Both the position numbers and the translations under genes were made by a program. This document shows, one piece after another, positions 8,028 to 17,029 of a DNA stretch of 64,000 nt. The notes beneath the pieces are model-generated. The model had not been told where the DNA came from. It did not search any database and was given only the letters and a program-made list of their open reading frames with translations. The stretch comes from an uncultured Bacilli bacterium (lineage in GTDB: Bacteria > Bacillota_I > Bacilli_A > RF39 > UBA660): assembly GCA_947629395.1 (NCBI GenBank), contig CANRDQ010000003.1, positions 3,230 through 67,229 of the forward strand. The letters are read 5' to 3'. How positions within the stretch are numbered: the first letter of the stretch is position 1; every line of letters begins with the position of its first letter.

Positions 8028-8783
8028 TTACATCTTAAATAAACTTTCAGCGGTCTTACTTGTAATTCTACCCACTTCTTCTAACGATATATTTTTAATA
8101 TCTGCTATTTTTTTAGCGATAATTGGTATATATTTAGAACTATTTTGTTTACCTCGATATGGATCTGGAGTTAAATAAGGACTATCTGTTTCTAAAATAA
8201 TATTTTCAATATCAATAGCATCAACAACTTCATATAGTTTGCTATTTTTAAAGGTTACAACTCCCCCAATACCAATTTTATAACCCATTTTTATATAAAT
8301 ATTTGCCGTTTCTATAGAACCTGAAAAACAATGAATATCTCCTTTAACATTAGGAAACTCTTTTAAAATATTTATAGTATCTTCAGTAGCATCCCTAGAA
8401 TGTATTACCACTGGTAAATGTAATTTTTCAGCTAATTGTAGTTGCTTTCTAAATAAATCTTGTTGCGCTTGTTTATTTTCTTTAGTGTAATAATAATCTA
8501 ATCCAATTTCTCCTAAAGCTACTATTTTCTTAGTATTAGTTAATAGACTCTCAAGTGTTTCTAAATCTTTGTCTGTTGTTGTTGAAGCATACTCTGGATG
8601 AATTCCTAAACTTAAATATATAAAACTATTTTCTGAAGCATATTTAATAACTTCTTGATATTCTTTAACTTCACATGAACTCACTATTATTTTGGAAATA
8701 CCAGCTTCTTGATCTTCTTTTAATACTTCCTCAATATCTTCATAAAATTCTTTTGATAAATGACAATGTGTATCTATAAACAT
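8028..8783 (-). CDS. tatD: TatD family metal-dependent DNase
   Basis: This 251-residue TIM-barrel hydrolase starts with MFIDTHCHL, giving the first two metal-binding His. LGEIGLDYYYTKENKQAQQDLFRKQL supplies the metal-bridging Glu, PVVIHSRDA and IHCFSG supply further His, and ETDSPYLTPDPYRGKQN the conserved Asp. TatD enzymes are 3'-5' exonucleases acting in DNA repair and turnover. I chose the ATG at 8783 because a perfect AGGAGG lies 7 bases before it and homologues begin at MFIDTHCHL; the longer ORF adds 16 residues without support. metG and tatD neighbour each other in Bacillus as well. Confidence 0.96.
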   Translation of the reverse strand: MFIDTHCHLSKEFYEDIEEVLKEDQEAGISKIIVSSCEVKEYQEVIKYASENSFIYLSLGIHPEYASTTTDKDLETLESLLTNTKKIVALGEIGLDYYYTKENKQAQQDLFRKQLQLAEKLHLPVVIHSRDATEDTINILKEFPNVKGDIHCFSGSIETANIYIKMGYKIGIGGVVTFKNSKLYEVVDAIDIENIILETDSPYLTPDPYRGKQNSSKYIPIIAKKIADIKNISLEEVGRITSKTAESLFKM

Positions 8784-8840
8784 CTTATACCTCCTGAAAA
8801 TAAATATAATACACTTATTTTCTATATTCAAGTTTTAAAA

Positions 8841-8866
8841 TAAAAAAATATCTTTCACAGATATTT
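8841..8866 (-). terminator. Terminator after the 58-residue ORF
   Basis: AAATATCT and AGATATTT form an 8-bp stem with a 5-base loop, then T4-A-T4 on the minus strand. It overlaps the stop codon of the small ORF and separates it from tatD. Confidence 0.8.
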
Positions 8867-9031
8867 CGTATGACTTCTATGTATTTTAATTCTAATATAA
8901 TAATACGTTACAATACATAGATAACCTATATCAATAATATTTTTACCTTCTAAAATCATTAAGAATAAAAGTACAGCTACTGAGAAATAAGTAATATCTA
9001 AAGATTTACTTTTCACAAAACGTTTTAACAT
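8855..9031 (-). CDS. Small membrane protein of unknown function (58 residues)
   Basis: I do not recognise this ORF. Starting at the ATG 9031, which follows AGGAG at 6-7 bases, it encodes MLKRFVKSKS, then two short hydrophobic stretches at about 15-27 and 33-46, and a basic His/Lys/Arg-rich end (RIKIHRSHTKYL). A terminator immediately follows it and the metG terminator precedes it. A ribosome binding site, an intact frame and a private terminator support a real gene. It could be a small membrane peptide with a local role. Confidence 0.6.
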   Translation of the reverse strand: MLKRFVKSKSLDITYFSVAVLLFLMILEGKNIIDIGYLCIVTYYYIRIKIHRSHTKYL

Positions 9032-9087
9032 AAAATCTCCTTTATTTATTTCTACTTCGCACTTCAATCACCATTTTACTATATCAC

Positions 9088-9134
9088 AAAAAAAGTAAGA
9101 AAAAAGTCATTTTATGTAATTTTTTTCTTACTTT
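9088..9134 (-). terminator. Terminator after metG
   Basis: AAAGTAAGAAAAAA (minus strand, 9134-9121) pairs perfectly over 14 bp with TTTTTTCTTACTTT (9105-9092) around a 15-base loop, followed by four more T. Confidence 0.85.
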
Positions 9135-9141
9135 ACATCTT

Positions 9142-10665
9142 TTATTTAACTATTCTTTTGAATAATGGTTCTGGTAAATTAAGTTCATATTCATTATTTT
9201 CTAAGAATTTTGGCTCTTGTTTAGCTGTATTTAATTGGAATAAAATCTTATCACTTGTACTAGGCAAGAATGGTTTTAAAAATACAGCACAAACACGAAT
9301 TGCTTCCAATAAATTATAAAGAACTGTTTCTAGTTTATCTTTCGCATTTTCATCTTTTGCTAAAACCCAAGGTGTTGTTTCATCTATATATTTATTACTA
9401 CTTCTTAAAACATTAAATATTTCATCTATTGCTAAGCTTATTTCTAACTTATCCATTTTAGAATCGATTCTTGCTTCTAGATTATTTACTTTTTCTTTTA
9501 ATGCTTCATCAAATTCAGTAGCACATTTTTTATTAGTTATTTTTCTATCAAAATATTTATCAGTCATTGAAATAGTTCTTTGAACTAGGTTTCCTAATAC
9601 ATTAGCAAGTTCACCATTAATTCTTTCTTCAAGTAATTCATAAGTTATATTTCCATCACTTGAAAAAGGTATTTCATGTAATAAATAGTATCTAACGGCA
9701 TCAACACCATATTTTTCTACAAGCTCATCGGCATAAATAACATTTCCTACACTCTTACTCATTTTACCATTATTAATTAAAAGCCATGGATGTCCAAATA
9801 TTTTCTTTGGTAGTGGTAAATCTAGTGCCATTAAGATAATTGGCCAATAAATAGTATGGAATCTTAAAATATCTTTACCAATGATTTGTAAATCTGGTTG
9901 CCAATATTTTTTAAATAATTCTGGTTGTTCAGTTTTAGTTGGATCATATCCCAAAGTTGTAAAATAATTTGATAAAGCGTCTATCCATACATATACTATA
10001 TGCTTATCATCAAAATCTACTGGTACTCCCCATTTAAAACTTGTTCTTGAAACACATAAATCTTGAAGACCTGGTTCTAAGAAATTCTTTACCATTTCAT
10101 TTTTTCTAGCAACTGGTTGAATAAAATCTTCATGTTCTTCAATATATTTCTTTAATCTATCTTCATATTTAGTAAGACGGAAGAAATAAGCTTCCTCTTT
10201 TACTAATTGCACCTCTCTATGACAGTCAGGACATTTTCCATCCACTAATTCTTTTTCAGTAAAGAATGATTCACAAGGTGTACAATATAAACCTTGATAT
10301 TCTCCTTTATAAATATCTCCTTGTTCATATAATTTTTTAAAGACTTTTTGAACAATCTCTACATGATTAGGTTCTGTTGTACGTACAAATCTATCATAAC
10401 TTGTATCCATCAAATCCCAAATTCTTTTAATTTCTGTGGCTATTTCATCAACAAAAACTTGAGGACTTACTCCTTTTTCATTAGCTTTTTGCTCAATTTT
10501 TTGTCCATGTTCATCAGTACCTGTCTGAAAATAAACATCATAACCTTTTAGTCTCTTATATCTAGCAATCGCATCAGATAAAACTATTTCATAAGTATTA
10601 CCTATATGTGGCTTACCTGATGTATAAGCAATTGCTGTTGTCATAAAAAATTTCTCTTTTTCCAT
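9142..10665 (-). CDS. metG: Methionyl-tRNA synthetase (short form)
   Basis: This 507-residue class I aminoacyl-tRNA synthetase charges tRNA-Met and the initiator tRNA. The HIGH box is KPHIGNTYEI near residue 20. A single zinc knuckle CTPCESFFTEKELVDGKCPDC lies at about 128-148, and the KMSKS loop is NNGKMSKSVGN at about 298. YVWIDALSNY and FHTIYWPI are other family landmarks. It ends soon after the anticodon-binding helical domain, so the C-terminal EMAP/tRNA-binding domain found in the roughly 650-residue Bacillus enzyme is absent; this shorter form occurs naturally. An AGGAGG precedes the ATG, and a T-box leader controls transcription. Confidence 0.97.
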   Translation of the reverse strand: MEKEKFFMTTAIAYTSGKPHIGNTYEIVLSDAIARYKRLKGYDVYFQTGTDEHGQKIEQKANEKGVSPQVFVDEIATEIKRIWDLMDTSYDRFVRTTEPNHVEIVQKVFKKLYEQGDIYKGEYQGLYCTPCESFFTEKELVDGKCPDCHREVQLVKEEAYFFRLTKYEDRLKKYIEEHEDFIQPVARKNEMVKNFLEPGLQDLCVSRTSFKWGVPVDFDDKHIVYVWIDALSNYFTTLGYDPTKTEQPELFKKYWQPDLQIIGKDILRFHTIYWPIILMALDLPLPKKIFGHPWLLINNGKMSKSVGNVIYADELVEKYGVDAVRYYLLHEIPFSSDGNITYELLEERINGELANVLGNLVQRTISMTDKYFDRKITNKKCATEFDEALKEKVNNLEARIDSKMDKLEISLAIDEIFNVLRSSNKYIDETTPWVLAKDENAKDKLETVLYNLLEAIRVCAVFLKPFLPSTSDKILFQLNTAKQEPKFLENNEYELNLPEPLFKRIVK

Positions 10666-10689
10666 TTTATTTCCTCCTATCTATAAACT

Positions 10690-10925
10690 ATTTAATAATA
10701 AAAAAATTATTATAATTACAAGGACGAAATAAATTCGCGGTACCACCTTGTTTTATAATAATTAATATTATACACTCAAATAGTTAACGCCTATATACGT
10801 TTATACCTACATATCGATATAACTGTTCCAGAAACCATACATTTATAAATCTGTATATTCTTTTACACCACACAAGAACTCTCTTTAATACAATATTTAT
10901 AAAACTTTTCCTTCTTCACATTTCT
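10690..10925 (-). promoter_or_regulatory. T-box leader of metG
   Basis: On the minus strand the leader contains the hallmark T-box sequence GGTGGTACCGCG (10736-10747). The factor-independent terminator has stem ACAAGG/CCTTGT plus GCGAA/TTCGT (10718-10751), followed by a U-rich run near 10700. Upstream are an AAGAGAG and GTGTGGTG pattern (about 10862-10891) expected for Stem I. Uncharged tRNA binding through the specifier and the T-box would favour the antiterminator. I did not fold the RNA, so the specifier codon, expected to be AUG, is not assigned. Confidence 0.9.
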
Positions 10926-10930
10926 GACTT

Positions 10931-10959
10931 ATTATAACATAACAATTATTATTGTTCAA
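10931..10959 (-). promoter_or_regulatory. Promoter of the metG T-box transcript
   Basis: TTGAAC (10954-10959) and TATAAT (10931-10936) on the minus strand are spaced by 17 bases. The -35 element sits inside the last codons of spoVT. Confidence 0.85.
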
Positions 10960-11479
10960 CATATTCACTTAAAAATTTAGAAATTACATTAGCAAGTTTC
11001 TCATCTGTTACAGAAATATCTTCTTTAGTTGAGACAACTAGTACCACTCCAATTGCATCACCATTCATAATAATAGGTTGCGCAACATAAGTACAAGTTA
11101 ATTTTTGCCCTTCAGCTAATTCTATTTTAGTTAAATCTTTTTCTACAACAATTTTTCTATTATCCATAATATCTTCTATATAAGTTGAGATATTCTTATT
11201 GGAATACTTTTCTTTTAATGGTCCAGATACTGCCAAGAAATAGTCTCTATCAGAGACAAGAACATTCTTATCAATTGTATCATTCACTACACTTACTAGT
11301 GATTTTGCTATTTCATCCATTCCTTTAATTGGAGAAGCTTTTCTTAAACCAATCATTTCTTTATCAACAAATACTTCCAAAAGTTCTCCATCTCTAATTC
11401 TTAAGCTTCTACGTATTTCTTTAGGGATAACTATTCTTCCTAAATCATCAATTCTTCTAACTACTCCTGTTTCTTTCAT
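10949..11479 (-). CDS. spoVT: SpoVT, AbrB-type transcription regulator of late sporulation
   Basis: This 176-residue protein combines an N-terminal swapped-hairpin AbrB DNA-binding domain (residues 3-46, TGVVRRIDDLGRIVIPKEIR) with a C-terminal GAF-like domain (about 60-176), the SpoVT layout and length. In Bacillus SpoVT acts as a tetramer in the forespore to tune sigma-G genes. It supports a spore-forming host. Mfd and SpoVT are adjacent in Bacillus; here an unknown 223-residue gene separates them. It has a GGGAGAG ribosome binding site before the ATG. The metG promoter begins in its 3' end. Confidence 0.95.
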   Translation of the reverse strand: MKETGVVRRIDDLGRIVIPKEIRRSLRIRDGELLEVFVDKEMIGLRKASPIKGMDEIAKSLVSVVNDTIDKNVLVSDRDYFLAVSGPLKEKYSNKNISTYIEDIMDNRKIVVEKDLTKIELAEGQKLTCTYVAQPIIMNGDAIGVVLVVSTKEDISVTDEKLANVISKFLSEYVEQ

Positions 11480-11557
11480 CTTGAACTCTCCCTTTCTTAC
11501 TAGTATTATTATTACTTAATAATTGTTATTTATACTATTTTTTACGATTATGAGATT

Positions 11558-12229
11558 TTAACAATCTGTCTGTTCTTTAAATATATAAGAATTGTTATTA
11601 GTAAATAAATATCTTTCCCCTTGTTCTTTTATTCCATTAATTAAAGTAGTGTCTTTTACAAATATTTTTAACTCTATGTTTTCTAACAATTGTTTAGGAT
11701 ACTTTTTCAACATATATTTTGAAAAATCATTTTCTATTTCAGCTTTTTTCTCATCACTCATATCATCATTATTTAAAAAGCATTTATGAACTTGTTTTAA
11801 AATATCATTTTCAACACTTTTTTCAATCACTAGTTTTGCCTCTTTTTTTATTTGTTTATTAATTTCGGATAAAAATTTCTTAGTAACTTTAATAGTATCT
11901 AATTTTTTTACTGGTACAAATTCATCTACACCTTTAATTAATTTTTCTTCTCTAATAGTACTAATTGGAACAAAACCTTTTTTTAAACTTTTTCGATATT
12001 TTTCCAACATTTTTTCTGTTTGTTCTGTATCTAAAATAACATGATATTTTTTAGCTAAAGATAAAAGTTTACTTTTTATCAAGTCCATAGAATCAAGTGG
12101 TGGTTTTTGTAAAAGTAAATTGATATCATCATTGAATAATGACTGATTATTATTTCTAACTATCTCTTTTACTGCTTCTTTATAATTATTGAAAAGTTGT
12201 TGTTTAATTTTTTCTACTTCTTCTACCAT
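11558..12229 (-). CDS. Hypothetical helical protein between mfd and spoVT
   Basis: I do not recognise this 223-residue protein. It is hydrophilic and very lysine/glutamate rich, without a signal peptide or membrane segment, and looks almost all-helical. Two Lys-rich helical stretches are at about 75-90 (KMLEKYRKSLKKGF) and 120-140 (FLSEINKQIKKEAKLVIEK). The C-terminus is more mixed (IKEQGERYLFTNNNSYIF). The start follows AGAGGAA at suitable spacing. It occupies the place between mfd and spoVT, which are adjacent in Bacillus. The frame is intact and base use is like that of its neighbours. Confidence 0.8.
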   Translation of the reverse strand: MVEEVEKIKQQLFNNYKEAVKEIVRNNNQSLFNDDINLLLQKPPLDSMDLIKSKLLSLAKKYHVILDTEQTEKMLEKYRKSLKKGFVPISTIREEKLIKGVDEFVPVKKLDTIKVTKKFLSEINKQIKKEAKLVIEKSVENDILKQVHKCFLNNDDMSDEKKAEIENDFSKYMLKKYPKQLLENIELKIFVKDTTLINGIKEQGERYLFTNNNSYIFKEQTDC

Positions 12230-12281
12230 ATTACGTTCCTCTTCTATACTTTACTAATAAAGAATATCAATCATTTATTTT

Positions 12282-15200
12282 TTAGTCAATAGAGTTTTTA
12301 TAATTAGCCTTAATTTTTTCTAGAAGTTCAATTAAATAATATAATGGATTTTTTTCTAGTTTAATAGTATCTAAAATAATAATAATTTTACTACTGGTAC
12401 TTTTAAATCTAAACATTGGTGTAATTTCAAAAGAAGCCATAAATAATTCTTCGATATCTAAGTTTTTACTTACTTCTTTATCCAAATATAATTCAATATA
12501 ATTTCTTGTTTGTACTACTTTATCAATATGAACATTTTTAGCTAATTTTTCAAACCACTCTTCATGCATATATAAAATCATATCTTCTGATAATTTTCCA
12601 AAACGATCTTCTAATTCTTCTTTTATGGCATTAAGGGAATCCTTACCATCTATAGAATTAATTTTTCTATGAATTTCAATTTTTAAATCATCATTATCAA
12701 CATAATTATCATCAATATGAGTACTAACTTGAAATAATGGATTTTTATTTTCTTCAGTGTCTTCAATATCTTCTACTTTTTCACCTTTTTGTCTACTAAT
12801 TTCTTGTTTTAATATTTTTAAATATAAGTCTATTCCAACTGAATCTATAAACCCTGCTTGTTCACTTCCTAACATATCACCAGCACCACGAATTGATAAA
12901 TCTCGTGTAGCAATAGAAAAGCCACTACCTAATTCTGTAAATTCTTTAATTACATTTAATCTTTTTATAGCTGTTTCTGTTAAAACTTTTTGTTTTTTAT
13001 ACATTAGATAAGCATAAGCAAAGCGATTACTTCTTCCTACTCTTCCTCTAATTTGATATAACTGACTTAATCCAAATCTATCCGCATCAAATATTATCAA
13101 AGTATTAACGTTAGGAATATCAATTCCTGTTTCAATTATAGTAGTACAAAGGAGGATATCATATTTATGATTAGTAAAATCTAACATTCTATCTTCTAAT
13201 TCTTCTTTTGTAAGTTGTCCATGGGCACATACTATTTTGGCATCAGGAATCAACTTTTGTATTTCAAATGCTTTTCTTTCAATAGATTCTACTCTGTTAT
13301 ATAACATAAATATTTGTCCACCACGTGATAATTCTTTATATACAGCATCTTTTATTATTTGTTCATTTTCGTCTATGACATAAGTTTGAATTGGATATCT
13401 ATTCACAGGAGGTGTTTCTATTAATGATAAACTTCTAATTCCTGTTAAAGACATTTGTAAGGTTCTTGGAATTGGAGTAGCTGTTAATGTTAAAACATCT
13501 ACATTATTTTTATATTCTTTTATTTTTTCTTTGTGTGCTACACCAAAACGTTGTTCTTCATCTACCACTAATAAACCTAAATCTTTAGGTTTTATATCAT
13601 TACTTAATAATCTATGTGTACCAAACACTATATCAATAGTACCATCTTTTAAGCCATCAATAATTCGTTTTCTTTCTTTTGGCGTTGTAAAACGATTTAA
13701 TAATCCTATATTTATTGGAAAATTCTTAAAACGTTCTAAAGCATTTTGATAATGTTGATTTGACAAAATTGTTGTTGGACATAAAAATAAAACTTGCTTA
13801 GAATCCAATATAGCTTTAAAACAAGCCACAAAAGCTACTTCTGTTTTTCCAAAACCAACATCTCCACATAAAAGTCTATCCATAGGTTTTGAAGATTCCA
13901 TATCTTTCTTTATTTGAGAAATAGCTAATACTTGATCTCTAGTTAATTCAAAATCTATATCTTCTTCAAATTGTTTTAATAAATTATTATCTTTTGAAAA
14001 AGCAAATCCCTTTTGTGTTTCACGTAGAGCATATAATTTTATTAGTTTTTCAGCAATATCTTTTACTTTTTGTCTAACTCTAGCTTTAGTTTTTTGCCAT
14101 TCAGTACCACCAAGTTTATTTACTCTAGGCACAATTCCTTCTTTTCCTGAAAATTTATTTAAAACATCAATTTTCTCTACTGGTATATATAGTTTATCAC
14201 TACCTTTATATAAAACTTCTATATAGTCTTTTTTCAAACCATTTGATGTTAATTGACGAATACCATTATAAATACCTATACCATGAGTATCATGAACTAC
14301 ATAATCTCCAATTTCTAATTTATCAACACTTCTTATTTTATTGGTATATTTTAATTTTGTTTTATATTTTTTTGTTTCTGTTTTTACTTTAAATAAATTT
14401 TTCTCTGTTATGAATATATAATTTTGATAACAAAAACCTTTATTTATATTTTTCTCTATAACATTGATTTTATTTTCTTTTATATTGTTTTCATCTGTTA
14501 AAACAAAAGGTACATTTAAATTTTTAGTTAAAGCATTAATTTGATGTTTCTTTAAACATATAATTACTGTTTTTTTCTCTTTTATAGCATTTCGTAAGTA
14601 ATTTTCTATTCTTTCTTGATCTTCATTGAAAAAAGGTACTTCTTTTACATCATATCTCGAAATAAATATATCTTTTAAGGTAATATTATTTAGATTCATA
14701 TAATATATTTTAGATTTTGTTTCAACTTCATCTAAAGTATGCATGTAATTACCCTTAAATTCTTGATCTCTACTATTTCTATATACCATCATTTCTTCTT
14801 CTAAATTTATGTAACTAGCTTTTAGTTGTTCATAATCTTTAAAAATAGTAATAAAATCAGAATAAAAAGATAACGCTGATACTTTATCAGAATATTTTTC
14901 TAAATATTTTTGTTTTAATTCTTCTTCTGGAATATTTTTATCCGCTAATAACTCCCAACTAGGATAAATAGTAATTTCATTCAATTTAGAAATTGATTTT
15001 TGTGTTTCCGGGTCAAATGTTCTAATGGAGTCAATAGTATCTCCAAAGAATTCAATTCTGACAGGTAAATTTTCTCCGATTGGAAATATATCTAAAATAT
15101 AACCTCTTTTGGCATATTCTGCTGTGTTAGTAACTAAAGTATCTTTTTTATAACCCATCATATATATTTTTTTTACTAATTCTTCAAAATCTTCATCTGT

Positions 15201-15605
15201 ATCTTTTCTTAAAGTAATGATGTTTTCTTTATATTTTTCTGGTGTTGGTAAAAATCTTAAATATCCTGTTAAATTAGTAATGATAATTTTTTTCTTTTTT
15301 GAATTAATGATACTATTTAAAGTTTCTAACCTAGTAATCTGTAAATCAGGGCTCATAGCTAATGATTCACTAGTTAAAAAATCATCCATAGGAAACAAAT
15401 AAACTTCATCAGTATAGTTTGCTATAGAATTATAGATTTTATTTGCTTCATATAGAGAATTTATAACAATTAATATATTTTTATCTTGTTGATTTAATAA
15501 ATTATATAAATAGACACAAAAAAACTCATCCGTAATTCCAACTATACCCCTATTACCGATGTTTTTAGGATTATCTATTTGTATTAAATCATTAAAAATA
15601 CTCAT
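12282..15605 (-). CDS. mfd: Transcription-repair coupling factor Mfd
   Basis: This 1107-residue superfamily 2 translocase dislodges RNA polymerase stalled at lesions and recruits UvrA. The visible parts are a UvrB-like N-terminal module (TRLETLNSI), and the polymerase-interacting domain starting VDKLEIGDYVVHDTHGIGIYNG. The RecG-like motor has Walker A DVGFGKTEVAF, DEEQRFG box, LTLTATPIPRTLQMSL, and RIRGRVGRSN-type motif VI (QIRGRVGRSN). The C-terminal D7 domain is present. Length is normal. The ATG at 15605 follows AGGTGA; the GTG nine bases upstream is part of that site. It starts about 10 bases after the pth stop, so it is cotranscribed with pth. Confidence 0.98.
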   Translation of the reverse strand: MSIFNDLIQIDNPKNIGNRGIVGITDEFFCVYLYNLLNQQDKNILIVINSLYEANKIYNSIANYTDEVYLFPMDDFLTSESLAMSPDLQITRLETLNSIINSKKKKIIITNLTGYLRFLPTPEKYKENIITLRKDTDEDFEELVKKIYMMGYKKDTLVTNTAEYAKRGYILDIFPIGENLPVRIEFFGDTIDSIRTFDPETQKSISKLNEITIYPSWELLADKNIPEEELKQKYLEKYSDKVSALSFYSDFITIFKDYEQLKASYINLEEEMMVYRNSRDQEFKGNYMHTLDEVETKSKIYYMNLNNITLKDIFISRYDVKEVPFFNEDQERIENYLRNAIKEKKTVIICLKKHQINALTKNLNVPFVLTDENNIKENKINVIEKNINKGFCYQNYIFITEKNLFKVKTETKKYKTKLKYTNKIRSVDKLEIGDYVVHDTHGIGIYNGIRQLTSNGLKKDYIEVLYKGSDKLYIPVEKIDVLNKFSGKEGIVPRVNKLGGTEWQKTKARVRQKVKDIAEKLIKLYALRETQKGFAFSKDNNLLKQFEEDIDFELTRDQVLAISQIKKDMESSKPMDRLLCGDVGFGKTEVAFVACFKAILDSKQVLFLCPTTILSNQHYQNALERFKNFPINIGLLNRFTTPKERKRIIDGLKDGTIDIVFGTHRLLSNDIKPKDLGLLVVDEEQRFGVAHKEKIKEYKNNVDVLTLTATPIPRTLQMSLTGIRSLSLIETPPVNRYPIQTYVIDENEQIIKDAVYKELSRGGQIFMLYNRVESIERKAFEIQKLIPDAKIVCAHGQLTKEELEDRMLDFTNHKYDILLCTTIIETGIDIPNVNTLIIFDADRFGLSQLYQIRGRVGRSNRFAYAYLMYKKQKVLTETAIKRLNVIKEFTELGSGFSIATRDLSIRGAGDMLGSEQAGFIDSVGIDLYLKILKQEISRQKGEKVEDIEDTEENKNPLFQVSTHIDDNYVDNDDLKIEIHRKINSIDGKDSLNAIKEELEDRFGKLSEDMILYMHEEWFEKLAKNVHIDKVVQTRNYIELYLDKEVSKNLDIEELFMASFEITPMFRFKSTSSKIIIILDTIKLEKNPLYYLIELLEKIKANYKNSID

Positions 15606-15614
15606 AATTTTCAC

Positions 15615-16184
15615 CTATTTATTTTTTGTGTTATATTTACTCATCATAGTCGAAAAATCGACAGACATAAGATAATCATCTATTATATCATTAACTTTTG
15701 ATTGCATATTAGCATATATATCTTTATCTTCTTTTTTTAGTTTACCCAAAACATAATCTTTAGTATCCATATTTTTGTTATTGGCAATACCTATTTTTAA
15801 TCTTTTATAATTTTGACTTGATAACATGCGCTCTATATCTTTTAGACCATTATGACCTCCACTACTTCCTTTAGCTTTTAATTTATAATTACCAACTAAT
15901 AAATCTAAATCATCTGAAATAATGAAAACATCATCTATATCTATTTTATAAAAACTCATGTATTCTCTAATTACATGTCCTGATAAATTAATAAATGATT
16001 GTGGCTTTAAAAAGATTATATCTTGATTATACATTTTTGCCTTTATAAATAAACCATTCATTTTATTACGAAAACCTGTAATACCTTTTGATTCCAAATA
16101 TCCATCTATAAACATAAAACCAATGTTATGTCTAGTATTTTCATATTCTTTTCCTGGATTACCTAATCCTACTATTAATTTCAT
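15615..16184 (-). CDS. pth: Peptidyl-tRNA hydrolase
   Basis: This 189-residue enzyme releases peptides from prematurely dissociated peptidyl-tRNAs. LIVGLGNPGKEYENTRHNIGF includes the catalytic His near residue 20 and its Asn partner. FLKPQSFINLSG and SDDLDLLVGNYKLKAKGSSGGHNGL are the other family signatures, with the second catalytic-site Asp and His. The gene starts two bases after the rsmI stop and is followed by mfd, the order known from Bacillus. Confidence 0.97.
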   Translation of the reverse strand: MKLIVGLGNPGKEYENTRHNIGFMFIDGYLESKGITGFRNKMNGLFIKAKMYNQDIIFLKPQSFINLSGHVIREYMSFYKIDIDDVFIISDDLDLLVGNYKLKAKGSSGGHNGLKDIERMLSSQNYKRLKIGIANNKNMDTKDYVLGKLKKEDKDIYANMQSKVNDIIDDYLMSVDFSTMMSKYNTKNK

Positions 16185-16186
16185 TT

Positions 16187-17029
16187 TTATCCCTTCTTTG
16201 TATGATATTCTTTATAAACTATAGATTTAGCTATTTTTCTTTCAGCAGATACTTTCTTTATAGCTTCTTTTTCTGTTAAACCATCTTCTAAATATAAATT
16301 AATATGTTCTAAAATAGTTATATTAGAAAAATCTTTAACTTCATGGTTACCATCAACTATTATTACAAACTCCCCTTTTAAGGTATCTAATTCTTCAATT
16401 ATATCTTTTATAGTACCTCTATATATTTGTTCATATTTTTTTGATAGTTCTCTACAAACACAAATATTTCTATTACCAAAGACTTCTAATAATGAATTTA
16501 AAAACTTTTCCATTCTATGTGGAGCTTCATAAAATATTAAAGTATGAGTAATATTTTTTAGCTCTTCTAGTTCTTTTTTTCTTTTAGAATCTTTAGCATT
16601 TAAAAAACCATAAAAGGTAAATGGAGCCGGATTAATTCCTGATAAAGTAAGTGCCGGTACAAATGCCGTAGCCCCAGGAAGTGAAATTACATTAATATCA
16701 TGTTTAATAGCTTGTTTTACTACTTCATATCCTGGATCACTTATAATTGGTGTCCCTTGATCTGTAACTAAAGCAATATTATGTCCTTCTTTGATTTTAT
16801 TAATAACTTTTTCTGATATATTTTTTTCATTATATTCATGACAACTAATTAATTTCTTTTTTATATCATACTTTTGTAATAAACTTCCTGTAACTCTTGT
16901 ATCCTCACATAATACTAAATCTACTGTCTTTAAAATATTTAGTGAACGCATTGTAATATCTTCTAAATTACCTATAGGAGTCGGTACTAGATACAAGCTA
17001 CTATTACCATCATAACTTTTTTGACTCAT
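16187..17029 (-). CDS. rsmI: 16S rRNA 2'-O-ribose C1402 methyltransferase RsmI
   Basis: This 280-residue tetrapyrrole-methylase-fold enzyme methylates the 2'-OH of C1402 of 16S rRNA. The signatures are LYLVPTPIGNLEDITMRSL at the N-terminus, LCEDTRVTGSLL, ALVTDQGTPIISDPGYE, VISLPGATAFVPALTLSGI and IFYEAPHRM. The C-terminal part (EREL-like CRELSKKYEQIYRGT) and a helical tail complete the family. It abuts trmN6 upstream and pth downstream in one leftward operon. Confidence 0.96.
   Translation of the reverse strand: MSQKSYDGNSSLYLVPTPIGNLEDITMRSLNILKTVDLVLCEDTRVTGSLLQKYDIKKKLISCHEYNEKNISEKVINKIKEGHNIALVTDQGTPIISDPGYEVVKQAIKHDINVISLPGATAFVPALTLSGINPAPFTFYGFLNAKDSKRKKELEELKNITHTLIFYEAPHRMEKFLNSLLEVFGNRNICVCRELSKKYEQIYRGTIKDIIEELDTLKGEFVIIVDGNHEVKDFSNITILEHINLYLEDGLTEKEAIKKVSAERKIAKSIVYKEYHTKKG

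Noticed and set aside
13322..13327. CACGTG core in mfd
   Set aside because: No extended palindrome around it.
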